Assembly: GCA_023434665.1 (NCBI GenBank)
Contig: JAEYSM010000043.1
Coordinates: 80,591 to 144,590, forward strand
DNA length: 64,000 nt
Reading direction: 5' to 3'
Source of the DNA: Bacteroidota bacterium
GTDB taxonomy: Bacteria; Bacteroidota; Bacteroidia; Bacteroidales; Lentimicrobiaceae
Shown here: positions 52,412 to 60,933 of the stretch, piece after piece
Layout: every line of letters begins with the position of its first letter
Numbering within the stretch: position 1 is the first letter of the stretch
Notes under the pieces: model-generated
What the model was told of the DNA's origin: nothing
Seen by the model: only the letters and a program-made list of their open reading frames with translations
Databases searched by the model: none
Position numbers and translations under genes: made by a program

Positions 52412-53215
52412 TTAATCGAGTGAGCATCCCACTTCAGTGTCGCGTGTCCATCCTTTAAGAATACTACTGTCGAATACAGGTCCTTCGGTACATACACAAA
52501 TATTACCCGTCACGCTTTCCACCACACAACACAAACAAGCACCAATGCCACATGCCATCGTATTTTCGAGCGAAACTTCACAGGGAATCTGCATAGATTC
52601 AGCTACATGAGCCATGGCTCTCATCATGCCATCGGGGCCACAACAATATATCTTGTCAATTTCGGGTTTATTCCTCAGAAATGAATGGGTAGTAACCATT
52701 CCTTTTTCACCGTTACTGCCATCTTCTGTTGTGACTAGTACTGTGCCAAACTTTTGGTAATCATCGGCCAACAGAATATCGTCAGCACTCCTTCCACCTA
52801 TGAGTATTGTAATGCGGTTGTTTCTTTTAGCGAGTTCATCAGCCAGATAATAGAGTGGTGCCACCCCACAGCCACCACCAGCCAGCAGTACGTTCTTTCC
52901 CTCTGTAAGCGTAAATCCTTTACCCAGCGGGATCATAATATTTAGCTTCTCACCCGGATTAAGTAAAGTGAGGCGCCTGGTGCCATCCCCCGCTATTTTG
53001 ATCAGCAAATGAATGGTATTCCTCTTCCTGTCAACCCGATGAATCGAAAAAGGTCTTCTGAGATAGGTCGTTTCTGAACCGTCAACTTTGATTTCAACAA
53101 ACTGGCCGGGTTCCATATCAGGTAAAGGGACAGGCGACTGCAATTCCAGAATATGGTGTTTATCGTTCAATGCCTGGTTACTTAAAACGGTATAATCCTC
53201 AATAAACTTTTTCAT
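52412..53215 (-). CDS. pyrK: dihydroorotate dehydrogenase B, electron transfer subunit
   Basis: Flavoprotein with a [2Fe-2S] centre that passes electrons from PyrD to NAD. Of 267 residues, the FAD part carries YLRRPFSIHRVD, the NAD part LLAGGGCGVAPLYYLAD, and the C-terminal iron-sulfur site has four Cys in MACGIGACLCCVVE plus NICVCTEGPVF. It precedes pyrD, with which it forms the heterotetramer. Upstream, a terminator separates it from the DUF5606 gene. Confidence 0.97.
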   Translation of the reverse strand: MKKFIEDYTVLSNQALNDKHHILELQSPVPLPDMEPGQFVEIKVDGSETTYLRRPFSIHRVDRKRNTIHLLIKIAGDGTRRLTLLNPGEKLNIMIPLGKGFTLTEGKNVLLAGGGCGVAPLYYLADELAKRNNRITILIGGRSADDILLADDYQKFGTVLVTTEDGSNGEKGMVTTHSFLRNKPEIDKIYCCGPDGMMRAMAHVAESMQIPCEVSLENTMACGIGACLCCVVESVTGNICVCTEGPVFDSSILKGWTRDTEVGCSLD

Positions 53216-53297
53216 AATAGTATCTGAATCGTTCGGTGTTCTTTTGATGACTTGCGCTTGTATTATTGTCTATTGTTGAAACATAAAATTATAAAAA

Positions 53298-53317
53298 AGT
53301 CCGTATTTCTACGGACT
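53298..53317 (-). terminator. terminator of the DUF5606 gene
   Basis: Perfect 8-bp stem AGTCCGTA / TACGGACT with a 4-base loop. On the minus strand it is followed by TTTTTAT, 16 bases after the DUF5606 stop. Confidence 0.88.
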
Positions 53318-53333
53318 CAATTAATTCTTATTC

Positions 53334-53819
53334 TTATGTTGTTTCATTGTTTCCTGTGTCAGTCTCATCCGAATCGTCAGGTTTTTGTTCGCCGGAAACT
53401 TCGGTTGCTTCTTCAGTTTCTTCCTGTGGATCATTTTCAAGATCAACCAGGTTATGCTCTATCAAAAGATTGTACCAGTTTATAATTTTCTGCATGTGTG
53501 ATACATATACCCTTTCCTTGTCGTACTCAGGCAGCACATCGCCGAAAAACTGTTTAATCTTATTGTTATCGCCTTTATTTTCAGGTGCTTTCTTGCCATC
53601 AAGTTTCTTAAATAGTGTTCTGAAAACTTCTCTCAGAGGCATATCCCCATTATCTGTATAGATACTTATTTCTTCCAGGGTGCTCACTTTATCGCTGGTA
53701 AAAGCCTGCATTCTTTTCTGGTCAATTAGTGACTCAACAACAATACCGTTCTTGGCCTGAGCCACCATTTTATACAAACCGGGCTTTCCGGCAATAGCCA
53801 TAATTTCTTTTAAATCCAT
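53334..53819 (-). CDS. DUF5606 protein
   Basis: Bacteroidota-restricted cytoplasmic protein. I start it at the ATG at 53819 (MDLKEIMAIAGKPGLYK), the conserved N-terminus; 161 residues. The first 70 residues look like a small beta-barrel (GLYKMVAQAKNGIVVESL). A helical region (about 75-120) with VSHMQKIINWYNLLIEHNLVD follows, then a very acidic Glu/Asp-rich tail (about 122-161), which often marks proteins that bind basic partners or nucleic-acid-binding proteins. Function unknown. It has its own terminator. Confidence 0.85.
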   Translation of the reverse strand: MDLKEIMAIAGKPGLYKMVAQAKNGIVVESLIDQKRMQAFTSDKVSTLEEISIYTDNGDMPLREVFRTLFKKLDGKKAPENKGDNNKIKQFFGDVLPEYDKERVYVSHMQKIINWYNLLIEHNLVDLENDPQEETEEATEVSGEQKPDDSDETDTGNNETT

Positions 53820-53873
53820 TATAGTAATCGTTTGATTGGATGACAAAAATACGAAAATCCTGAATAATGTGGT

Positions 53874-54743
53874 TTAAATGATTCTGTAATTGCGATATTC
53901 ACCGGGACGCCAACCTGTAATTTCCTCAATACCATGCAATACTCTTGATTTCAGGGGTAGTCTTTTTTTGCTTGGATCAAAGCTAAAGTGCCAGTTTAAA
54001 GCTTTCACGCGATCATTCATAACCAACGGGTGACTTTCTTCAAAGTGTTTTAAGGAATCGATCTGTGAATAATCGAACGAGTCAACCTTGGGAACCTTTT
54101 TATCTACCCATTCATCGGTGTGCCATAATTTATTGAACGACTGCTGTTTTGCCTGTTGGGCTTCAGGAGGCTTTACCCATCCGTAATGGTAAATGGTGGC
54201 ATTTATCTTTTTCACATTCAACGGCCGCCCGTCTAAACGAAAGCCCTGAGCATCCTTGTATGACCTGATTGATTTATTGTTACGGATGATTCTTACTTCT
54301 CTCCGGTACCACCTTCTGCTATCTCCCACATAGTCATATGAACCATAAAAGTGCTGGTAGTCAAACAACAAACCTTCAATTTCAGGATGGTTTTTCCACT
54401 TCTCCATTCCATTGGATATCGCCGTAAGGTATTTTTCGTGCACAACCTCGTCACCCTGTATATAGAAGGCCCAGTCGGAATCACTTGATATTGCATCAAA
54501 AGCTTTATCAGTTTCAACTGCCAACACCTTACCGCCAGTCCTCAGGTTGTCGTCCCACACCGTGTCTATTATCCTGATTTTAACCGACCGGATACTTTCT
54601 ATTAAACCCCTTGTACCGTCTTCTGAATTTCCTACTGCAACCACCACTTCATCACAAACAGGCAGAATGGATGTAATTGCTTCAACAATAGGGTAATCGA
54701 ATTTTATTGCATTCCTGATAAATGTAAAACCTGAAACTTTCAT
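53874..54743 (-). CDS. family 2-like glycosyltransferase
   Basis: A 289-residue protein with a GT-A, family 2-like start (VSGFTFIRNAIKFDYPIVEAI), the segment EVVVAVGNSEDGT, and WAFYIQGDEVVHE, where the usual DxD is replaced by GDE. Related proteins are annotated as glycosyltransferases of unknown acceptor. It has no transmembrane helix, so it is probably cytoplasmic or membrane-peripheral. It lies 54 bases upstream of the DUF5606 ATG on the same strand. The altered DxD leaves metal dependence uncertain. Confidence 0.8.
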   Translation of the reverse strand: MKVSGFTFIRNAIKFDYPIVEAITSILPVCDEVVVAVGNSEDGTRGLIESIRSVKIRIIDTVWDDNLRTGGKVLAVETDKAFDAISSDSDWAFYIQGDEVVHEKYLTAISNGMEKWKNHPEIEGLLFDYQHFYGSYDYVGDSRRWYRREVRIIRNNKSIRSYKDAQGFRLDGRPLNVKKINATIYHYGWVKPPEAQQAKQQSFNKLWHTDEWVDKKVPKVDSFDYSQIDSLKHFEESHPLVMNDRVKALNWHFSFDPSKKRLPLKSRVLHGIEEITGWRPGEYRNYRII

Positions 54744-54780
54744 TGCTATGATTTAGAATCGAATGCAAATGTACTAAAAC

Positions 54781-54813
54781 AACAAAACCTGCCGGGAAAG
54801 AGCAGGTTTTGTT
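54781..54813 (-). terminator. terminator of the hybrid kinase gene
   Basis: Perfect 12-bp stem AACAAAACCTGC / GCAGGTTTTGTT with a 9-base loop. On the minus strand it is followed by GTTTTAG, 18 bases after the kinase stop. Confidence 0.85.
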
Positions 54814-54830
54814 ACTGAAATATTTCTGAT

Positions 54831-56531
54831 TTATTTAGCCGTTTCGGGTTTCCGTTTTCCCCATCTGATTAATACAGTCTGTACATCCTTAAATTTAATT
54901 GGCTTTGGCAGATAATCAACCATGCCTGCATTCAGATATCTTTCACGGTCACCGGTCATTGCATTAGCTGTAATAGCTATAATTTTTGGTCTTTCCTGTT
55001 CTGAGTATTTTTCACAGATTATCTTGGTTGCTTCAAGTCCATTCATTACTGGCATTTGAATGTCCATCAAAATGATATCATACTTTTTACGTTCAAGCAT
55101 TTCAATCACTTTACGGCCATTATCCACTGCATCGATCTTGTATCCCATTTTTCCAAGGAGAGTAATCACAAGGTCCTGATTGGTTACATTATCTTCAGCC
55201 AGCAGGATTCTCATCGGAAGTTTTTCAGCCAGGTTCTTGTCGATATTATGATCAGCCAGACTGTTGCGGCGGTTTCTTGTTTCAGCAATAACGCGTAAAA
55301 CTTCTTCAAAAAGCTCAGCCAGTTTGATAGGTTTTGAAAGTTGCGCATCAAAGATTTCGGTTGGCAGTTTATTGATCTTACCTAATGAAGTGAGCATAAT
55401 CATTGGAATATCGCCCTTAAAAGGCATTTCCTTTATTTTCTTGCCAAGTTCCAGACCGTCCATCTGAGGCATTTGCATATCAATAACAGCCAGTTCGAAA
55501 GGTTCTTCGGCCTCTTCGATTACCTCAAGTGCTTCCTGACCCGACCTTGCGGTTATCGGAATCATGCCCCACGATTCAAACTGAAGGGTGAAAATATGGC
55601 GGTTTGTTTCATTATCATCAACAATAAGTACCTTACTGTTTTTAAGTTCAGGTATCTGACCTCTTACATAAAGCTTGGTTTTACCGATTCCTGAAGTAGC
55701 GAGTTTAACATTGAAGAAGAATGTAGATCCTTTACCCAGCTTGCTTTCAACCCAGATATTTCCGCCCATAAGGTTTATGAGGTGCTTTGCAATGGCAAGG
55801 CCTAATCCGGTTCCACCATACCTTCGGGTGGTGGTTGCATCAGCTTGTGTAAAAGGCTCAAAAAGCATCTCGAGCTTTTCTTTTGCTATTCCTATTCCGC
55901 TGTCTTTCACTGAGAAAAGAAGTTCCTGGTAACCATCACCTTCGCTTGCCTTTTCAATAGAAACGAATATTTCGCCTTCCTCTGTAAACTTAATAGCGTT
56001 GTTGATCAGGTTGACCATTATCTGTCTGAGGCGGTTCACGTCTCCGACAAGGAAAGGAGATACGTCCGGCTGAATAAGATAGAGCAGGTCAATGCCTTTC
56101 TCTATAGCCTTGGTAGCAAACAAATCAAGTGCATCCTCAATACTATTTCTGAGTTCAAAAGGCGCCTCCTCAAGAGTCATCTTACCCGATTGTATCTTTG
56201 AATAGTCAAGAATATCATTAATGATAGTCATGAGGTTGTCGGAACTCACCCTCAGAGTCTCTATATAATTTTTCTGTTCCTGATTAAGTGGAGTGTCAAG
56301 CAGAAGACTGGTCATCCCGATAACACCATTCATAGGAGTTCTGATCTCATGACTCATCATAGCGAGGAAATCCGACTTCATCCGGCTTTCGAGAACAGCA
56401 TCCTCTTTAGCTTTAATTAGTTCGGCTTCCTGCAATTTCAGATACTCGAGTTTCTTCAGTTCTGATGCAAGATACTCATTATCCTTTCTTAATTTTTCTA
56501 TCTCCACTTCTGACAGATGATTGTTTTCCAT
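54831..56531 (-). CDS. hybrid histidine kinase with two receiver domains
   Basis: Soluble signalling protein of 566 residues with no transmembrane helix. It has an N-terminal coiled coil (about 5-50, rich in Lys, Glu and Leu) and HisKA with MMSHEIRTPMNGVIGM (His61). The HATPase has LINNAIKFTEEG, DSGIGIAKEK and GGTGLGLAIAKHL. Receiver 1 (LIVDDNETNRHIF, phospho-Asp in AVIDMQMPQMDG) and receiver 2 (LLAEDNVTNQDLV, phospho-Asp in LMDIQMPVMNG) follow. Both receivers look functional. It lacks a sensor domain, so the coiled coil or a partner may receive the signal. No Hpt protein or output regulator is adjacent. Confidence 0.94.
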   Translation of the reverse strand: MENNHLSEVEIEKLRKDNEYLASELKKLEYLKLQEAELIKAKEDAVLESRMKSDFLAMMSHEIRTPMNGVIGMTSLLLDTPLNQEQKNYIETLRVSSDNLMTIINDILDYSKIQSGKMTLEEAPFELRNSIEDALDLFATKAIEKGIDLLYLIQPDVSPFLVGDVNRLRQIMVNLINNAIKFTEEGEIFVSIEKASEGDGYQELLFSVKDSGIGIAKEKLEMLFEPFTQADATTTRRYGGTGLGLAIAKHLINLMGGNIWVESKLGKGSTFFFNVKLATSGIGKTKLYVRGQIPELKNSKVLIVDDNETNRHIFTLQFESWGMIPITARSGQEALEVIEEAEEPFELAVIDMQMPQMDGLELGKKIKEMPFKGDIPMIMLTSLGKINKLPTEIFDAQLSKPIKLAELFEEVLRVIAETRNRRNSLADHNIDKNLAEKLPMRILLAEDNVTNQDLVITLLGKMGYKIDAVDNGRKVIEMLERKKYDIILMDIQMPVMNGLEATKIICEKYSEQERPKIIAITANAMTGDRERYLNAGMVDYLPKPIKFKDVQTVLIRWGKRKPETAK

Positions 56532-56706
56532 ATGGTTATATGTTACCTATGATGAATTGCACTTGTTTTTAGCAGTACTAAAATACAAAAACAGTTGATA
56601 TCTTGTATCCATCAATGGAAAAGAATATCACTTTTTATATTTAATAACATTTTCTCCCAATTGTAATCTGCCAAAAAATCACAAAATAAAGAGATATGTA
56701 AGTTAT

Positions 56707-59502
56707 TTAAAGTTTCAGGTATTTTGCTGTATAGGATTCTGCTTTATTTTTCATACCTTCGGGCAATCCCTCATACACCAGAAATCCTCCTGCATCACCG
56801 CCCTCGGGTCCAAGATCAATTATCCAGTCCGCGCACTTTATCACATCGGGGTTATGTTCAATAACAATGATACTGTGACCTTTAGCTATTAAAGCGTTAA
56901 ATGAATCGAGCAATTTCTTTATATCATGGAAATGCAATCCGGTGGTTGGTTCATCAAAAATGAAGAGGGTAGGGCTGTCATTTCCGCCTTTAATCAGAAA
57001 ACTGGCTAATTTTATTCTCTGCGCCTCCCCACCACTGAGAGTATCTGACGATTGCCCCATACGTAAATAACCTAAACCCGTATCCGAAAGCGGCTGCAGT
57101 TTTGCAATGATGCGCGACACAACAGCATTATTTGTTGAATTCTCCGTGAAAAATGCAATTGCCTGCTCAATAGTCATATCAAGGATATCAACAATGCTTT
57201 TACCATGGTACAGCACATCGAGCACCTCTTCCTTGAACCTCTTTCCTTTGCAGCTTTCGCAGACAAGGTGAATGTCGGCCATAAACTGCATACCTATCTC
57301 AACAACTCCATCACCCTGGCATTCTTCACAACGACCTCCTTCAACGTTAAAACTGAAGAAACCGGGCTTATAGCCTCTGGTTTTTGCCAATGGCTGATCG
57401 GCATATAGCGCTCTTATTTCATCATAAGCTTTTACATAAGTAACCGGGTTTGAACGCGATGATCTGCCAATAGGATTCTGGTCAACCATTTCAACATCGG
57501 TAATACGGTTATAATCTCCTGCAAGCTTGTCGAATTTACCTGTCTTGTCTCCATATCCCCCATAAATCTTTTTCAGCGCAGGATAAAGAATCCTTTTAAC
57601 CAAAGAAGTCTTTCCCGAACCACTAACACCCGTAACAACTGTGAGTACATTTAAAGGGAACTTCACTGTAAATCCCTTCAGGTTGTTTTCCCGGGCACCA
57701 ACTATTTCAATATAATCAGTCCATTTACGCCTGATTTGTGGCACCTTTATCGACATTTCGCCGGTGAGGTATCTGGCAGTAATACTGTTCGTCGCCTGTT
57801 TCAGCTCATCAAACTTTCCTTTAAATACAATCTCACCACCGTTTTCGCCTGCCAATGGACCAATGTCAACCAGGTAATCGGCCTGATTCATTATTTCTTC
57901 ATCATGCTCAACCACGATAACTGAATTGCCCACATCACGCAGTTGCTTCAGCACTTTTATCAGAAGTTGGGTATCACGAGGATGCAAACCAATGCTTGGC
58001 TCATCGAGGATGTACAATGAGCCTACCAGACTGCTGCCTAGAGAAGTAGCAAGATTTATTCGTTGCGATTCCCCACCCGACAATGTGGATGATAAACGGT
58101 TTAACGAAAGGTAATTCAAACCAACATCATTGAGGAACTGAAGGCGATTAGTTATCTCCAGTAGTAAACGGTGAGATATAGCCTTCTCATTTTCTGTAAG
58201 CTCCAGGTTCTTAAAAAGCTTAAGAGATTCTTTTATAGGCATAAGCACAATCTCTGTTATGCTATACCCGGCCACTTTAACGTAATTGGCATCCTTCCTT
58301 AAGCGACTTCCCTTACAATCAGGACAAATTGTCTTTCCCCTGTACCTCGACAGCATCACCCTGTACTGAATCTTATAAGTTTGTTCTTCAACATTTTTAA
58401 AGAACTCGTTTATGCCTTTAAAATACTTATTCCCTTCCCACACAAGTCTTTGCTGTTCGTCCGACAAATCGTACCAGGGTTTATGAACCGGGAAGTTAAA
58501 TTTGTAGGCATTTCTTACCAGCTCATCTTTCCACTCACTCATCTTTTCACCCTTCCAGCAAGCCACGGCATCTTCATACACTGAAAGACTTTTATTAGGA
58601 ATTACCAGATCTTCATCAATGCCTATGATACTGCCATATCCTTCACAGGTTTTACATGCACCGAATGGATTATTGAAGCTAAAGAGATTAGCCGAAGGCT
58701 CTTCAAACTTAATACCATCTGCCTCAAACCGGCTTGAAAAAGTTTCGTGCCATTTTTTATCAGCAATTTCAACAGTGCAGATGCAGGTGCCATCCCCTTC
58801 AAAAAAGGCAGTCTGTACCGAATCGGCAAGATCTGACTTTAAATCAGGATTATCAGGGCGAATGGTTACCCTTTCGATAATAAGGAAAAATGCTTCGTTC
58901 GTCTCTTCTAGCTTCAGTGCTTCTTCAATCCTTAGGATTTCGCCGCCTGTCATAATTCGCGAAAAACCCTGTTGCAACAATATTTTAAGCTGTTCGTTGA
59001 GACTCCTGCCATATTTAAGAACCAACGGGCAATGGATAGTAGCTTTTGTTTCGGAGGGTAATGAAATCAACCACTTCACCACATCATCCACCGAGTCGCG
59101 TTTCACCTGTTTTCCTGACACAGGGGAGAAGGTTTTTCCAATTCTGGCGAACAGAAGTTTGATATACTCGTAAATTTCGGTGTAAGTTCCAACAGTTGAC
59201 CGAGGATTTCGCGAAGTGACTTTCTGCTCAATAGCAATTGCAGGAGAGATTCCTATGATCTGGTCAACATCAGGCTTGTTCATTCTTCCCAAAAACTGGC
59301 GGGCATAAGAACTAAGACTTTCAACATATCTTCGCTGACCTTCGGCATATAAGGTATCGAACGCAAGTGAAGACTTCCCTGAACCTGAAAGTCCGGTAAA
59401 TACAACAAGTTTATTATGTGGAATAGAGAGAGTTACATTTTTTAGATTATGAACTCTTGCTCCTTTTATCAGAATATTTTTAGATGAATCAGTGTGTGGC
59501 AT
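56707..59502 (-). CDS. uvrA: excinuclease ABC subunit A
   Basis: DNA-damage recognition ATPase of nucleotide excision repair that loads UvrB. The 931 residues have two ABC modules with Walker A GLSGSGKSSLAFDTL and GVSGSGKTSLV, and signatures TLSGGESQRINLA and TLSGGEAQRIKLA. Zinc-finger Cys pairs are present (CKTCEGYG, CPDCKGSR, CEECQGDGV, CESCKGKR). The GRSSRSNPVTYVKAYDEIR block is typical. A single gene without uvrB beside it. The 210-base gap to the ECF sigma gene is divergent; TAATTTTG on the minus strand at 59530-59523 is a possible -7 box. Confidence 0.98.
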   Translation of the reverse strand: MPHTDSSKNILIKGARVHNLKNVTLSIPHNKLVVFTGLSGSGKSSLAFDTLYAEGQRRYVESLSSYARQFLGRMNKPDVDQIIGISPAIAIEQKVTSRNPRSTVGTYTEIYEYIKLLFARIGKTFSPVSGKQVKRDSVDDVVKWLISLPSETKATIHCPLVLKYGRSLNEQLKILLQQGFSRIMTGGEILRIEEALKLEETNEAFFLIIERVTIRPDNPDLKSDLADSVQTAFFEGDGTCICTVEIADKKWHETFSSRFEADGIKFEEPSANLFSFNNPFGACKTCEGYGSIIGIDEDLVIPNKSLSVYEDAVACWKGEKMSEWKDELVRNAYKFNFPVHKPWYDLSDEQQRLVWEGNKYFKGINEFFKNVEEQTYKIQYRVMLSRYRGKTICPDCKGSRLRKDANYVKVAGYSITEIVLMPIKESLKLFKNLELTENEKAISHRLLLEITNRLQFLNDVGLNYLSLNRLSSTLSGGESQRINLATSLGSSLVGSLYILDEPSIGLHPRDTQLLIKVLKQLRDVGNSVIVVEHDEEIMNQADYLVDIGPLAGENGGEIVFKGKFDELKQATNSITARYLTGEMSIKVPQIRRKWTDYIEIVGARENNLKGFTVKFPLNVLTVVTGVSGSGKTSLVKRILYPALKKIYGGYGDKTGKFDKLAGDYNRITDVEMVDQNPIGRSSRSNPVTYVKAYDEIRALYADQPLAKTRGYKPGFFSFNVEGGRCEECQGDGVVEIGMQFMADIHLVCESCKGKRFKEEVLDVLYHGKSIVDILDMTIEQAIAFFTENSTNNAVVSRIIAKLQPLSDTGLGYLRMGQSSDTLSGGEAQRIKLASFLIKGGNDSPTLFIFDEPTTGLHFHDIKKLLDSFNALIAKGHSIIVIEHNPDVIKCADWIIDLGPEGGDAGGFLVYEGLPEGMKNKAESYTAKYLKL

Positions 59503-59546
59503 TAAGCAATCCTTTCAGGGCACAAAATTAATTTTTTTTAAGTTGT

Positions 59547-59578
59547 TTTGGATTGTGAAAAATTTTACTGTACATTTG
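59547..59578 (+). promoter_or_regulatory. promoter of the ECF sigma gene
   Basis: TTTG (59547-59550), 20 bases, TACATTTG (59571-59578): a textbook Bacteroidota housekeeping promoter. Transcription would begin near 59585, giving a leader of about 128 bases with AGGAGG twice, at about 59653 (no start codon after it) and at 59702 (before the real ATG). Confidence 0.75.
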
Positions 59579-59712
59579 TTACCCTGTTACAAAAAAAACG
59601 AACCTTTATTATTAATAACTGTTCAAGTAGTAATATTTAAACATCAACCATAGGAGGCAACTTATCGGATAAACATCTACGCTTTTAATTACTAACATAA
59701 AAGGAGGCGCAC

Positions 59713-60297
59713 ATGTTTGCCCAAACTATTAGCGACCAAGAGCTAATCAACCGGTATTTAGCCGGTGATGAAGTTTGCCTTGAACAGTTAATCAATCGGC
59801 ACAAGAATAAAGTTTTTTCTTATATCCACATGGTTATTAAGGATAAACAAACTGCTGATGATATCTTTCAGGATACCTTCATAAAAGTTATTTTTACTCT
59901 GAAATCAGGTTCTTACAAAGAAGAAGGTAAATTCATTCAGTGGGTTATGCGTATTGCTCATAACTTGGTAATCGACTATTTCAGGAAGGCTAAACGACTT
60001 CCAACTGTCGAAAGCCACAACGACGAGTATAACATACTCGACAATCTGAGGGTGTATGATGAGTCGGTAGAAGACAGAATCATTACCGAGCAGATTCACC
60101 AGGATATAAGAAATATGATTAACTACCTTCCTGCAGAGCAGAAAGAAGTTCTGATAATGAGGCATTATGCCGACATGAGCTTTAAGGATATTGCCGAACA
60201 TACAGATGTTAGCATCAATACAGCACTCGGAAGAATGCGGTATGCTTTGATCAATCTGCGTAAAATGATTGAACGTAAGGAGATTAAACTCTCATAA
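59713..60297 (+). CDS. ECF-type RNA polymerase sigma factor
   Basis: A 194-residue sigma-70 family protein with region 2 (about 10-95: LINRYLAGDEVCLEQLI, ADDIFQDTFIKVIF, FIQWVMRIAHNLVIDYFRKAK) and region 4 (about 130-185: LPAEQKEVLIMRHYADMSFKDIAEHTDVS, NTALGRMRYAL). It lacks region 3, hence ECF class. AGGAGG sits six bases before the ATG, strong for this phylum. No anti-sigma gene follows, so control must be transcriptional or by an unlinked partner. Its own promoter is of the housekeeping type. Confidence 0.93.
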   Translation: MFAQTISDQELINRYLAGDEVCLEQLINRHKNKVFSYIHMVIKDKQTADDIFQDTFIKVIFTLKSGSYKEEGKFIQWVMRIAHNLVIDYFRKAKRLPTVESHNDEYNILDNLRVYDESVEDRIITEQIHQDIRNMINYLPAEQKEVLIMRHYADMSFKDIAEHTDVSINTALGRMRYALINLRKMIERKEIKLS

Positions 60298-60451
60298 GTC
60301 TGTTGAGTATTTTTAAGCTTTCCGATGATTGGTCCTGTAGTGGTTATGTGCTTCCCGACAAAAGGGATTTTGCTACTTAAAATTATTTTTGAAGGACCAT
60401 AATAAAGGGTAGAAGTTAGGCGTTTACCTTGTATCAAACAATGGAAGGCCT

Positions 60452-60655
60452 ATGACACATAACTTTACACACTTAAAAATCAATTTCTCTGAAAGTAAAA
60501 TTCTCAAAGGGGAGGTAAAATTGAGGAGAAATCCCAATGCGGAACCGAAAGGTCCGAGTGATTCTGTAATAAAGAATCTGCTGAATTTTTCAAAATCATT
60601 GACAATAGTGACCGAGCGTCACAGTGGCAATGTACACATGATCTTGCTTAATTAA
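60452..60655 (+). CDS. small conserved protein downstream of the ECF sigma gene
   Basis: A 67-residue basic protein with no signal or transmembrane segment: MTHNFTHLKINFSESKILKG, then VKLRRNPNAEPKG, then SVIKNLLNFSKSL and a short tail. Charge distribution and the position directly before a strong terminator suggest a real gene, and similar small proteins seem familiar from Bacteroidales, but I cannot name the family. It is the same strand as the sigma gene, 154 bases downstream, and could be a partner or target. Confidence 0.6.
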   Translation: MTHNFTHLKINFSESKILKGEVKLRRNPNAEPKGPSDSVIKNLLNFSKSLTIVTERHSGNVHMILLN

Positions 60656-60676
60656 TAGTAATGTTGGTTAATTGGA

Positions 60677-60709
60677 AACTGCTCCGCTGGTCACGGAGCA
60701 GTTTTTTTT
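60677..60709 (+). terminator. strong terminator after the small protein gene
   Basis: Ten-pair stem AACTGCTCCG / CGGAGCAGTT with a 7-base loop, its last bases merging into a run of eight T. It ends the sigma-factor region transcript. Confidence 0.9.
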
Positions 60710-60726
60710 GTTTTTTGTTGATAGCC

Positions 60727-60859
60727 TTCAGCCTTCAGCATTCAGCAGTCAGCATTCAGCAGTCAGCAGTCAGCACTAAGCCTTCAGCAGTCAGCAGTCA
60801 GCACTAAGCATTCAGCAATCAGCACTCAGCAGTCAGCACTTAGCAGTCAGCACTCAGCA
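60727..60859 (-). repeat. 19-unit heptad repeat array (consensus TGCTGAN)
   Basis: Nineteen consecutive 7-base units without a phase break, plus strand NTCAGCA (minus strand TGCTGAN). The first base varies freely, and three units carry CTAAGC or CTTAGC variants. It lies between the terminator at 60677-60709 and the 3' end of the convergent outer-membrane protein gene. The following 73 bases (60861-60933) contain related but unphased words (GCTGATAG, AACTGA, AGCTGACAG). Confidence 0.97.
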
Positions 60860-60933
60860 GGATAAATAAAATTTCAGATAGATCGCTGATAGTTGACAAT
60901 TTCCAACTGAAAACTGAAGCTGACAGCCAATAG

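Noticed and set aside
58619..59173. Long plus-strand open frame opposite uvrA
   Set aside because: It lies wholly antisense to strongly conserved UvrA coding sequence and has no protein-like features.
59653..59700. Short upstream gene after the first AGGAGG in the sigma-factor leader
   Set aside because: No ATG, GTG or TTG follows at a usable distance.
60727..60859. CRISPR array
   Set aside because: The period is 7 bases with no unique spacers, and no cas gene is nearby; it is a short tandem repeat.
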